A stretch of DNA of 59,868 bases from Ruminococcus sp. (GTDB lineage: Bacteria; Bacillota; Clostridia; Oscillospirales; Acutalibacteraceae), in NCBI GenBank assembly GCA_017384945.1, contig JAFNSO010000009.1, forward strand, positions 1 through 59,868. The letters run 5' to 3'. The stretch's first letter is position 1, and each line of letters begins with the position of its first letter. Shown here in pieces: positions 15,517 through 23,888 of the stretch. Below the pieces are notes generated by a model. That model did no database searches. It worked only from the letters and a program-made list of their open reading frames with translations, and was not told the origin of the DNA. The translations under genes and the position numbers were made by a program.

Positions 15517-15978
15517 ATGAAAATCGCAATGTCTAACGACCACGCGGGCACATCAATGAAGTACGAAATCAAGGCTTATCTCGAGTCGCAGGGTCATGAG
15601 GTAGTGGACTTCGGCGCTTACGACGAGGAGTCCTGCGATTTGTCCGACTTTGTACTTCCCGCGGCGCTTGCCGTCGCAAAGGGAGAATGCGACAGGGGAA
15701 TTTTTGTCGACGGGGTCGGCTACGGCTCCGCGATGATTTCAAACAAGGTGAGCGGGATCTACGCCTGCGTCTGTCAGGACCCGTTCTGCGCTCAGCTCGC
15801 CCGTCAGCACAACGACGCCAACGTCCTGTGCCTCGGGGCGAAAATCATCGGCTCGATGATCGCTATGGAAATCGTAAAGACCTATATGACGACCGACCCT
15901 CTGACCGCCGAGAAGTACGTCCGAAGAGTCAAGAAGGTTCAGAAAATCAACGACGAGCACTGCGTCCCCGTCAAATAA
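15517..15978 (+). CDS. RpiB/LacA/LacB-family sugar-phosphate isomerase
   Basis: The 153-residue protein matches RpiB in length and fold signature: NDHAG (Asp8, His9) at the start, then GIFVDGVGYGSAMISNKVSG and RQHNDANVLCLGAKIIG (His98, Asn99). In ribose-5-phosphate isomerase B a Cys in the GILxCGTGxG loop acts as base; here the position is Asp65 (VDGVGYG), so standard RpiB activity is doubtful. It may be one of the pentose or tetrose phosphate isomerases in the same superfamily that lack the Cys. The next gene starts four bases later. A promoter (TTGTAA, 16 bp, TATACT) lies in the divergent region with tex. Confidence 0.85.
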   Translation: MKIAMSNDHAGTSMKYEIKAYLESQGHEVVDFGAYDEESCDLSDFVLPAALAVAKGECDRGIFVDGVGYGSAMISNKVSGIYACVCQDPFCAQLARQHNDANVLCLGAKIIGSMIAMEIVKTYMTTDPLTAEKYVRRVKKVQKINDEHCVPVK

Positions 15979-15982
15979 CGCT

Positions 15983-17062
15983 ATGAAAAGGTTACTTGCG
16001 TTAATTCTCTGCGCCGTTATGCTTCTTACTGCGGGCTGCTCGGGCGGCGAAAAGCCGACCTCTCCGACCGAGGCGACAGAGTTTAAGGAAATAACCGTCG
16101 GCAACAAGCTCAGAAAGGAGCTCGACAGCTTCGTCGAAAAAAGAGGTATCGAGGGCGTACTCAGCCTCAGACAGAACGGAAAAACAGTCTACGAGCGGTA
16201 CTCGGGAGAGGACGAGAACGGCAAAAGGCTCGGCTCGGACACCAATATGTTCATAGCCTCGGTGTCAAAGCAGTTCTGCGCGGCGGCGGTTATGCTTCTG
16301 AGTGAAAGAGGAAAGCTCAGCTTAAGCGACACGCTCGGAAAGTACTTCCCCGAATACAAGCACGAAATCACGCTAAAGCACCTGCTTAGTATGCGCTCGG
16401 GGCTCAGGCAGCTTGAGACGGACGACGGCGGCTTAGCGGTTGAGCTCGGAGATGACGCCGAAAAGAACATCGAGACCGTCAAGAATTACATTCTCGCTCA
16501 AGAGCCCGCGGCAAAGCCCGACACAAAGTACGACTACAACAACTTAAACTACCTTCTGCTCGCGCTTATAGTTGAGAAGGCGTCGGGACAGGGGTACATC
16601 GACTTTCTGCGCGAAAACATCTTCGACCCTCTTGGAATGAACCAGACAGGCTCAATCGAGGAGGTCAGAGCGGGCGCAAAGTGGGTCAAGGGAATAAAAA
16701 GCGACTCCGAGATACTCAGGATGAACCCCGCGGGAATCCCGCTCGGCTGCGGAGACCTCGTTAGCACAGCCGACGATATGGACAAGTGGATGACGGGGCT
16801 GAGGAGCCTTAAAATCGTAAACGAAAAGAGTCTTAAGGAGATGACCGCCGACCATTCGCCCGAAAAGGACATAAGCTACGGCTACGGACTTCAAGCCCTC
16901 TACGGCTCGGGCTACGGTCACCCGGGAAGAATCAGCTACTACACGTCGCTCGACTTCATCGACCCTGAAAACGGGCTCCGGCTTTTCGTCTGCTCAGGCG
17001 ACGCGGTCGACGGTATCGAGAGCTTTCCGCAGGAATTTTTCGGTAAATTCTTTGGTGAGTAA
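15983..17062 (+). CDS. Serine hydrolase lipoprotein (beta-lactamase / PBP4* type)
   Basis: The 359-residue protein carries a lipobox (LLTAGC, Cys19). The three active-site elements of the class C beta-lactamase/DD-peptidase fold are present: SVSK (Ser93, Lys96), YNN (Tyr185) and HPG in YGHPGRIS near the end. It is probably an extracytoplasmic esterase, carboxypeptidase or peptide hydrolase rather than a resistance enzyme. It starts four bases after the isomerase stop and has no clear ribosome-binding site, so it is probably coupled to it. A terminator follows. Confidence 0.85.
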   Translation: MKRLLALILCAVMLLTAGCSGGEKPTSPTEATEFKEITVGNKLRKELDSFVEKRGIEGVLSLRQNGKTVYERYSGEDENGKRLGSDTNMFIASVSKQFCAAAVMLLSERGKLSLSDTLGKYFPEYKHEITLKHLLSMRSGLRQLETDDGGLAVELGDDAEKNIETVKNYILAQEPAAKPDTKYDYNNLNYLLLALIVEKASGQGYIDFLRENIFDPLGMNQTGSIEEVRAGAKWVKGIKSDSEILRMNPAGIPLGCGDLVSTADDMDKWMTGLRSLKIVNEKSLKEMTADHSPEKDISYGYGLQALYGSGYGHPGRISYYTSLDFIDPENGLRLFVCSGDAVDGIESFPQEFFGKFFGE

Positions 17063-17114
17063 AATTTAATGAACGGCGTAAAAGTTTCACCCCCGCCGTT
17101 GTGCAAAAATACCA

Positions 17115-17144
17115 AAAGCGTATTGACAACAATACGCTTTTTTT
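17115..17144 (+). terminator. Intrinsic terminator overlapping the EAL-gene promoter
   Basis: AAAGCGTATTG (17115-17125) pairs with CAATACGCTTT (17130-17140) around a four-base loop and runs into T7. The same bases supply TTGACA (17123-17128), which stands 17 bp from TTATTA (17146-17151), the likely promoter of the next gene. Confidence 0.85.
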
Positions 17145-17189
17145 GTTATTATAAAAATGAAAAATTATGTCAGAAGTGAGAGGATTGAC

Positions 17190-20159
17190 ATGAAAAAATA
17201 TCAATTTGACCCCGCTGTACAACGCGAGCTCGAAAGCCTGCGCGCTCCGCTGGCGGTTTATCAGTTTATCGACAAAAGAGTCGTGACGATAATACTGTCG
17301 GACGGGTTCTGCGAGATGTTCGGCTACACGGACAGGGACCTTGCGTACTACGAAATGGACAATAATATGTACAAGGACACTCACCCCGACGACGTCTCAC
17401 GAATCGCGAACGAAGCGTTCCGATTTGCCACTCAGGGAGGAGAATACGAGGTGGTTTACCGCACTCTCACACAAAACCACACCGACTACAAAATCATCCA
17501 CTCCCGGGGAGAGCACGTCTACACCGAGGACGGGGTCAGGCTCGCTTACGTCTGGTACACTGACGAGGGCTCCTACACCGCGGACAACCCTCCCGAGCAG
17601 GGCAGGCTCACCGACATTTTCAGAAACGTTCTGCGCGAGGAAAGCCTGATCAACGCCACTTATTTTGACTACCTCACGGGACTGCCGAGTATGTCGTACT
17701 TCTTTGAGCTTGCGGATGAATGGCGCAAAAACTCACGAAAGGAAAACGAAACCGCCGCGATCCTTTATATGGATTTGTGCGGGATGAAGTTTTTTAACCG
17801 AAAACACGGCTTCGCGCAGGGCGACGAGCTTCTGAGAAGCTTCGCCGCGATACTGAAAAGCCTGTTCTCAAGCGAAAATTGCAGCCGCTTCGGTTCAGAC
17901 CATTTCTGCGTTTTCACGACAACCGACGGGCTCGAGGACAAGCTGCGGGAGCTTTTTGCGAGGCTTGAGTCGCTCGGCGAGCGCAACTTCCTTCCCGTAC
18001 GAGTCGGAATATCGCTCGACGAGAGCGGCAAGCACGAAATCAGCCGCGAGTGCGACCGCGCGAAGTTCGCTAGCGACTCTATGGGCAGCCTGTTTGAGTC
18101 CCGTTTCTGCTACTTTGACGACAAAATGCTCAAAAAGACGGAAAAGACGCAGCACATAATCAACAACCTTGACCGAGCGATGGCCGAGGGCTGGATTCAG
18201 GTTTATCATCAGCCGATAATCCGCGCCGCCAACGGAAAAATCTGCGGCGAGGAAGCTCTCGCGAGGTGGTTCGACCCCGAAAAGGGCACGATCAGCCCCG
18301 CCGAGTTCATCCCCATCCTCGAGGAGGCTCGCCTTGTCTACAAGCTCGACCTGTTTGTGCTTGATGAATCGCTCAAAAAGATAAAAAAGCTCTCAAAGAT
18401 GGGCTATACTGTCGTATCGGAGTCGATCAACCTCTCAAGAGTCGACTTTGACTGCTGCGACATCGTTGAGGAAATCCGCCGCAGAGTCGACGACGCGGGA
18501 ATAGACCGCTCTCTTGTTAATATAGAATTGACCGAAACCTCGGTCGGAAACGACTTTGACTTTATGAAGGCTCAGATCGAGCGCTTCAGAAGCCTCGGCT
18601 TTAAGGTCTGGATGGACGACTTCGGCTCGGGCTACTCGTCGCTCGACGTTTTGCAGAGCCTCAAATTCGACCTTATCAAGTTCGATATGAAGTTTATGAA
18701 GGAGTTCCAGACAAACGAGAAGAGCAAAATCATCCTCACCGAGCTTATTAAAATGGCAATCGCGCTCGACATCGACACCGTCTGCGAGGGCGTCGAAACA
18801 ACCGAGCAGGTGAGCTTTTTGAGAATGGTGGGCTGCACAAAGCTCCAGGGCTTCTACTACTCGACCCCGCTGCCCTGCGAGGAGATTATCAGACGGCAAA
18901 CCCACGGAGCTCATATCGGCTTTGAGAACCCCGAGGAGGCGGAGTATTACGCCGCAATCGGAAAAATCAACCTCTACGACCTCGCGATCCTATCGAACGA
19001 CGACGAGGAAACCTTTGAAAACTACTTCAACACCCTGCCGATGGCGATAATCGAAAGCGACGGAAACGGCTTGAAGCTGGTGCGCTGCAACAACTCGTAC
19101 CGCAAGTTTATGGAAAACTCCGCGGGACTTCTGAGCCTCGGAGAGTTCTCCCAAAACGACGAGTACAGGGTCGAAAACGGCTTTATCAAGGCGCTGCGCG
19201 AGTGCGGAAAAACCACGAAGAAGCTGCTTATCGACGATGAGCTCGACGACGGCTCGGTTATCCACGCGTTCATCAAGAGCATAGCGACCAACCCCTCGAC
19301 GGGCACAAGGGCGCTTGCGGTGGCGGTGCTCGCGGTTATGGACGGCAAGAGCTCGCCTATAAGCTTCACCCACGTAGCGAAGGCGCTGTCCTCGGACTAC
19401 ATAAGCCTCTACTACGTTAACCTTAAAACAGACAGATTCGTTGAATATAAATCAGACCCGCTCGTCGGGGAGCTCGCGGTCGAACGCCGCGGAAGAGACT
19501 ACTTTGAGCAAAGCCGCGAGGACGCGAAAAAGCTCCTTTGCGGAGACGACCTCGGGATTTTCCTTGAGACCTTCACAAAGCCAAAGGTCACGCGCGCTAT
19601 CGAGCTTCACGGAGCGTTTACGCTGAGCTACAAAATGCTGCTCGACGGCACCCCCACCTACGTTAATATGAAGGCCGTCCGCACAAAGTCCGACATCGAC
19701 CACCTGATTATCGGAATAAGCAACATCGACGCCCAGATCCGCCAGAAGCAGGCGCTCGAGCGTATGATTCAGGAGCGGACGACCTACTCGAGAATCAGCA
19801 CGCTGTGGAGTGAGTTCGTTTGCATTTACACCGTCGACCCCGAAACGGACGACTATTTTGAGTACAGCACAACCGACACCTACGAGGAGCTGACTATGCC
19901 CAAGCAGGGCAAGCTCTTCTTTGACGAAGCGTACAGACAGAGCGAAAGACTTCTTTTCAAGGACGACATCGAGTTCTTCAAGACAAAATTCAGCAAGAGC
20001 GCCGTTCTTGAAGAAATCGAAAAAAGCGGGCTCTACACCCTCGAATATCGGCTCATAATCAACGGCGAGCCCACCGAGGTCAAGCTCAGAGCCGCGATTG
20101 CCGAGGAAAAGGACGGTCCTCAGCTAATTATAGGAGTAACCAGAAAAAACCGACGTTAA
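17190..20159 (+). CDS. PAS - degenerate GGDEF - EAL cyclic-di-GMP phosphodiesterase
   Basis: I start this 989-residue protein at the ATG at 17190, seven bases after GAGAGG; a start at 17157 lacks a site. Residues 15-130 form a PAS-like domain, then a GGDEF domain whose signature is degenerate (RFGSDHF, about residue 236), so it should not make c-di-GMP. The EAL domain (about 330-580) has all key residues: GEEALAR, SINLSR, IELTET, MDDFGSGYSSL, DLIKFD, CEGVETTEQ and KLQGFYYS. It should hydrolyse c-di-GMP. The C-terminal 400 residues look like further PAS-type sensory domains. It is cytoplasmic with no membrane segment and is followed 22 bases later by a diguanylate cyclase gene. Confidence 0.92.
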   Translation: MKKYQFDPAVQRELESLRAPLAVYQFIDKRVVTIILSDGFCEMFGYTDRDLAYYEMDNNMYKDTHPDDVSRIANEAFRFATQGGEYEVVYRTLTQNHTDYKIIHSRGEHVYTEDGVRLAYVWYTDEGSYTADNPPEQGRLTDIFRNVLREESLINATYFDYLTGLPSMSYFFELADEWRKNSRKENETAAILYMDLCGMKFFNRKHGFAQGDELLRSFAAILKSLFSSENCSRFGSDHFCVFTTTDGLEDKLRELFARLESLGERNFLPVRVGISLDESGKHEISRECDRAKFASDSMGSLFESRFCYFDDKMLKKTEKTQHIINNLDRAMAEGWIQVYHQPIIRAANGKICGEEALARWFDPEKGTISPAEFIPILEEARLVYKLDLFVLDESLKKIKKLSKMGYTVVSESINLSRVDFDCCDIVEEIRRRVDDAGIDRSLVNIELTETSVGNDFDFMKAQIERFRSLGFKVWMDDFGSGYSSLDVLQSLKFDLIKFDMKFMKEFQTNEKSKIILTELIKMAIALDIDTVCEGVETTEQVSFLRMVGCTKLQGFYYSTPLPCEEIIRRQTHGAHIGFENPEEAEYYAAIGKINLYDLAILSNDDEETFENYFNTLPMAIIESDGNGLKLVRCNNSYRKFMENSAGLLSLGEFSQNDEYRVENGFIKALRECGKTTKKLLIDDELDDGSVIHAFIKSIATNPSTGTRALAVAVLAVMDGKSSPISFTHVAKALSSDYISLYYVNLKTDRFVEYKSDPLVGELAVERRGRDYFEQSREDAKKLLCGDDLGIFLETFTKPKVTRAIELHGAFTLSYKMLLDGTPTYVNMKAVRTKSDIDHLIIGISNIDAQIRQKQALERMIQERTTYSRISTLWSEFVCIYTVDPETDDYFEYSTTDTYEELTMPKQGKLFFDEAYRQSERLLFKDDIEFFKTKFSKSAVLEEIEKSGLYTLEYRLIINGEPTEVKLRAAIAEEKDGPQLIIGVTRKNRR

Positions 20160-20181
20160 CCGAAAGCTTTGGTGAAACAAT

Positions 20182-21387
20182 ATGTCATATTCAATAATCG
20201 GCCTTTTGGCAATTTTCATCCACCTTGTTATCAACCGCGATGTACTTTGGAAAACAGTCGGAAGTGAAGAAATCCCCGCCTTTTCCGAGTACCGCTCGTT
20301 CATACTCGGAATAATCGTTTTCTGCGTGACAGACGTACTGTGGGGCTTTATGGACGAACATAATATCAAATTCGGACTGTACGCCGTGACGGTGTTCTTC
20401 TTCGTGGCGATGATGGCGGGATTTCTGCTTTGGACAAGATACGTCGCCGCCTATATGGACTCGAACACCGCGTTTCGGAAATTCCTTTCGATTTCGGGCT
20501 TGGTTCTGTTCTGCGCGGAGATAGTCATTCTCATTATCAACTTCTTCGTACCCATCCAGTTCCGGTATGACGGAAACGGCGTCTATCACGCGGGCTGTAT
20601 GCGCTACGCGACGCTCGGATTGCAGGTCATTATGTTTGTTCTGACCTCGGTTTACACCTTCATAACTCAGGCGAAAACCCCCGAGGCTACAAAGCGTCTG
20701 CGCAGAACCGTCGGCTTCTTCGGACTGGCGATGGCGGCGCTGATCGTTTTGCAGATGTACTATCCGCTGCTGCCGCTGTACTCTATCGGCTACCTTATCG
20801 GAAGCTGTCTAGCGCACACCTTTGTGGTCGAGGACGAAAAGGACGAGTACCGAAAGACGATCGAGGAAATGCTCAGACGCGAAAAGCTGCAAAATCACGA
20901 GCTTGTGTCCTCGAAAAACAAAATCTACACCGACCCCCTCACGGGACTCGGAAGCCAGCAGGCATATATTGACGACAAAAACAACATCGACCAGTTCATT
21001 AAAAGCGGAGAAAGGCAGGAGTTCGCCGTTGCGGTGTTTGACCTGAATAACCTCAAGCTGGTCAACGACACTATGGGTCACGACACGGGCGACAAGTACA
21101 TAGCCGGCGCGGGAGCGCTTATCAGCGAGTTTTTCCCGCACAGCCCCGTCTACCGGATCGGCGGCGACGAGTTCGCGGTTATCCTTATCGGCAAGGACTT
21201 CGAGCGCCGCGCGCAGATTTTCGAGAACTTCAACAAGCGCGCAAACGAAAACAAGGCGGCAAAATCGTTTGTTGTCGCGGCGGGAATGTCGGAGTATATC
21301 TTCGGCAAGGATTTCGACTTTCTCTCGGTTTTTGAGCGCGCCGACAGACGAATGTACCAAAAGAAAAAAGAGCTCAAGCTGGGCTGA
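20182..21387 (+). CDS. Membrane-bound diguanylate cyclase (GGDEF)
   Basis: The 401-residue protein has six to seven N-terminal membrane helices (residues 1-215), a short linker and a C-terminal GGDEF domain: TDPLTGLGSQQAYIDDKN, FDLNNLKLVNDTMGHDTGD and an intact RIGGDEFAV (about residue 328). It should make c-di-GMP from GTP. No RxxD inhibitory site is obvious five residues before GGDEF. The ribosome-binding site (GGTGA) is modest and the gene follows the EAL gene closely, so the two opposing activities are probably coexpressed. Confidence 0.92.
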   Translation: MSYSIIGLLAIFIHLVINRDVLWKTVGSEEIPAFSEYRSFILGIIVFCVTDVLWGFMDEHNIKFGLYAVTVFFFVAMMAGFLLWTRYVAAYMDSNTAFRKFLSISGLVLFCAEIVILIINFFVPIQFRYDGNGVYHAGCMRYATLGLQVIMFVLTSVYTFITQAKTPEATKRLRRTVGFFGLAMAALIVLQMYYPLLPLYSIGYLIGSCLAHTFVVEDEKDEYRKTIEEMLRREKLQNHELVSSKNKIYTDPLTGLGSQQAYIDDKNNIDQFIKSGERQEFAVAVFDLNNLKLVNDTMGHDTGDKYIAGAGALISEFFPHSPVYRIGGDEFAVILIGKDFERRAQIFENFNKRANENKAAKSFVVAAGMSEYIFGKDFDFLSVFERADRRMYQKKKELKLG

Positions 21388-21400
21388 TAATATCAAAACA

Positions 21401-21429
21401 CGGTCGGGAACGCTTTGTTTCCGACCGCT
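21401..21429 (+). terminator. Intrinsic terminator after the GGDEF gene
   Basis: CGGTCGGGAA (21401-21410) pairs with TTTCCGACCG (21418-21427), followed by CTTTGTTTT. Confidence 0.75.
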
Positions 21430-21448
21430 TTGTTTTGACAAAAAAGTC

Positions 21449-21477
21449 TTGACTTTTCTGCCGGAAAATTTTATAAT
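21449..21477 (+). promoter_or_regulatory. Promoter of the HD-GYP gene
   Basis: TTGACT (21449-21454), 17-bp spacer, TATAAT (21472-21477), directly behind the terminator, so this gene is its own unit. Confidence 0.75.
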
Positions 21478-21531
21478 TTTTTCGTAACAGTTTTATGGAT
21501 TTTGTAGATTTTTCACCAAGAAAGGGTTAGT

Positions 21532-23643
21532 ATGACTATTCAACGAACCGACAAACGAAAGACAATTATAATGTTCGTCTCACTGGTTGCGGTGTGCATA
21601 GGGCTGAATATGCTCGGCACAAAGCTCAACAGCCTGCTGGGACTGCCGTTTTATATCGACAACATCGGCACGATCCTTGCCGCCGCGGTCGGCGGTTATC
21701 TGCCGTGTGTGACGGTCGGCTTCCTGTATAACGTCACTATGGGTATGTTTCAGCCCGACACGACCTACTACTGCTTTATAAGCGTTCTTATCGCCGCGTC
21801 CGCGTCGTACTTTGTGCGAAAGCGGTGGCTGTTTAAGTTCCCGCACGTTCTGCTCGCGATACTGACCTTTTCCGCGTTCGGCGGCGGACTCGGGTGTCTT
21901 CTGACTTGGTTTCTGGGCGGATTTATGTCCTTCTCGGACTTCGGACAGGGAATTGCCGACTCCACGGGAATGAACATCTTCCTCTCGGATTTCCTCGCGA
22001 CAATGCTCATTGACCTCGGCGACAAGACGATTACGGTAATAATCGCGCTGGGCATTTACAAGCTTCTGCCGAAGCGGCTGCTTGAGATGTTCTCCTTCTT
22101 CAACCGCGTTATAAGCTTCAAGCGGAGCAAGGGCATAACGCGCGGCAGGATGTCGCTGAGGACAAAGCTTTTGATGCTCGTCGGAATTTCAACAACGCTC
22201 GTCGCGGTGTCGGCGACCGTTGTGTGCGTGCTGCAATACCACAATCTTGTGATCGCCGAGCGAATTGACCACGGACGCGGAATAACCGAGATGATGCAGC
22301 AGACGATCGAGCCGTCGATGGTCGGGGAGTTCATAAAGGAGGGCGACAAAAGCGAGACCTACCGAAGCACCCGCGACGCTCTCGACAACGTGCTCAAAAG
22401 CTCGCGCGACATAAGCTTTATCTACGCCTACAAAATCGAGAAAAAGGGCAGTACCGTTGTGCTCGACATCGACACTCCCGAGCTCAAGGCCGACCACCCG
22501 GGCGATTTGCTCGAGCTCAACAACTATATGAAGGAGCACATCGAGGAATTTGAGGCGGGTAAGGAGGTCGAGCCCGCGATTGTCAACGACTCCTACGGCT
22601 GGCTTCTGACGGTTTTCAAGCCGATTAACGACGCGAACGGCAACAACCTCTGCTATGTTATGGCGGATTTGTCGATGTCAAGGCTTGTCTCGGACGAAAT
22701 GATGTTCCTGACAAGGATAATTTCTCTGTTCCTCGGCTTTCTGACGCTGATTATGATATTCTCGCTTTGGCTCGCGGAGCATTATATCACCGAGCCGATC
22801 AACAGTATGGCAAAGGCGACGGACTTCTTTACGACCGATGTGAGCGAAGCCCGCTCCGAAGCGCTCGAACGCTTGAAGGGGCTAAACATCCACACGGGCG
22901 ACGAAATCGAAAACCTCTTCAACACTATTGTTCACACAATGGTGAAAAACAGGGACTATATCAAAAGTATCAAAAAGCAGAGCAGACAAATCACAAAGCT
23001 CCAGAACGGGCTTATTATGGTGCTCGCCGACCTCGTTGAAAGCCGAGATAAATGTACAGGCGACCACATCCGAAAGACCGCGGCTTACGCGAAAATCATT
23101 ATGGAGCAGATGAAGCGCGACGGCGTTTACAGCGACATTCTGACCGACGAGTTCATCGACGACGTTGTCCACTCAGCGCCTCTGCACGACATCGGAAAAA
23201 TCCAGATTTCCGACACTTTGCTCAATAAGCCGGGCAGGCTGACGGACGAGGAGTTCAAAAAAATGCAGACCCATACAACCTCGGGCGCCGAGATAATCGA
23301 GAGGGCGATCGAGGAGGTCGACGAGGATTCGGGCTACCTCAACGAGGCGAAAAACCTCGCGAACTTCCACCACGAAAAGTGGAACGGAAAGGGCTACCCG
23401 CTCGGTCTCAAGGGTGAGGAAATCCCGCTTTCCGCAAGGATAATGGCGGTTGCGGACGTTTTTGACGCGCTCGTCTCGAGGAGAAGCTATAAGGAGCCCT
23501 TCCCCATTGACAAGGCAATTGACATAATCAGACAGGACGCGGGCGAGCACTTCGACGCAAAGGTCGTCGAGGCGTTCCTCAAAGCCGAGGATATGGTCAG
23601 AGAAGTAGCCGAAAGCAACCTTTCAAACGAAACAAAAAGCTAA
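21532..23643 (+). CDS. Membrane HD-GYP phosphodiesterase
   Basis: The 703-residue protein starts with about six helices (residues 12-185) that resemble an ECF-transporter substrate-binding subunit (FYIDNIGTILAAAVGGYLPC). It continues with a second membrane-bounded periplasmic sensor (about 205-410), a HAMP-like segment (TEPINSMAKATDFF) and a C-terminal HD-GYP domain. The last has HTTSGAEI, LHDIGKIQI (HD near residue 553), NFHHEKWNGKGYP (GYP near 622) and ARIMAVADVFDAL. HD-GYP enzymes degrade c-di-GMP to pGpG or GMP. The gene has its own promoter; heptamer repeats and a terminator start right after the stop. Confidence 0.92.
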   Translation: MTIQRTDKRKTIIMFVSLVAVCIGLNMLGTKLNSLLGLPFYIDNIGTILAAAVGGYLPCVTVGFLYNVTMGMFQPDTTYYCFISVLIAASASYFVRKRWLFKFPHVLLAILTFSAFGGGLGCLLTWFLGGFMSFSDFGQGIADSTGMNIFLSDFLATMLIDLGDKTITVIIALGIYKLLPKRLLEMFSFFNRVISFKRSKGITRGRMSLRTKLLMLVGISTTLVAVSATVVCVLQYHNLVIAERIDHGRGITEMMQQTIEPSMVGEFIKEGDKSETYRSTRDALDNVLKSSRDISFIYAYKIEKKGSTVVLDIDTPELKADHPGDLLELNNYMKEHIEEFEAGKEVEPAIVNDSYGWLLTVFKPINDANGNNLCYVMADLSMSRLVSDEMMFLTRIISLFLGFLTLIMIFSLWLAEHYITEPINSMAKATDFFTTDVSEARSEALERLKGLNIHTGDEIENLFNTIVHTMVKNRDYIKSIKKQSRQITKLQNGLIMVLADLVESRDKCTGDHIRKTAAYAKIIMEQMKRDGVYSDILTDEFIDDVVHSAPLHDIGKIQISDTLLNKPGRLTDEEFKKMQTHTTSGAEIIERAIEEVDEDSGYLNEAKNLANFHHEKWNGKGYPLGLKGEEIPLSARIMAVADVFDALVSRRSYKEPFPIDKAIDIIRQDAGEHFDAKVVEAFLKAEDMVREVAESNLSNETKS

Positions 23644-23648
23644 AGCGA

Positions 23649-23711
23649 AGTAATAAGTAAAAGGTAATATGTAATAAGTAACAGGTAAGAAGTAATAGGT
23701 AATAAGTAAGA
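23649..23711 (+). repeat. Nine tandem heptanucleotides (RGTAANA)
   Basis: Nine consecutive 7-base units fit AGTAATA, AGTAAAA, GGTAATA, TGTAATA, AGTAACA, GGTAAGA and close variants, starting six bases after the HD-GYP stop codon and ending at a hairpin. Confidence 0.9.
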
Positions 23712-23760
23712 AGTCGGGAGAACAGCTCTTTTGAAAGAAGCGTTTGTCTCCCGACTTTTT
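23711..23760 (+). terminator. Intrinsic terminator after the heptamer array
   Basis: AAGTCGGGAG (23711-23720) pairs with CTCCCGACTT (23748-23757), followed by T runs. The loop of 27 bases is long. Confidence 0.75.
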
Positions 23761-23776
23761 ATATTATAATATAGAA

Positions 23777-23812
23777 AACGGCAAGCCGAGCGCGACGCTC
23801 AGACCTGCCGTT
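23777..23812 (-). terminator. Hairpin with a repeated 16-bp arm (copy 1)
   Basis: AACGGCA (23777-23783) pairs with TGCCGTT (23806-23812). The 16 bases at 23797-23812 occur again at 45789-45804 in another terminator. On the minus strand it stands about 75 bases after the GGDEF gene stop. The rest of 23813-23888 shows no feature. Confidence 0.55.
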
Positions 23813-23888
23813 GATGAATTTTTATGAAATATTAAACCTTTCCAAAGGCAGCTAGGGCCGTCGCGGCTCGCGACCGGCACACGACCGT

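Noticed and set aside
17190..20159. Dual cyclase/phosphodiesterase activity of the EAL protein
   Set aside because: The GGDEF motif is GSDHF, lacking the conserved GG[DE]EF residues, so only the phosphodiesterase call is kept.
23649..23711. CRISPR or protein-coding repeat
   Set aside because: Units of 7 bp are far too short for CRISPR and the tract has stop codons in all frames (TAA in nearly every unit).
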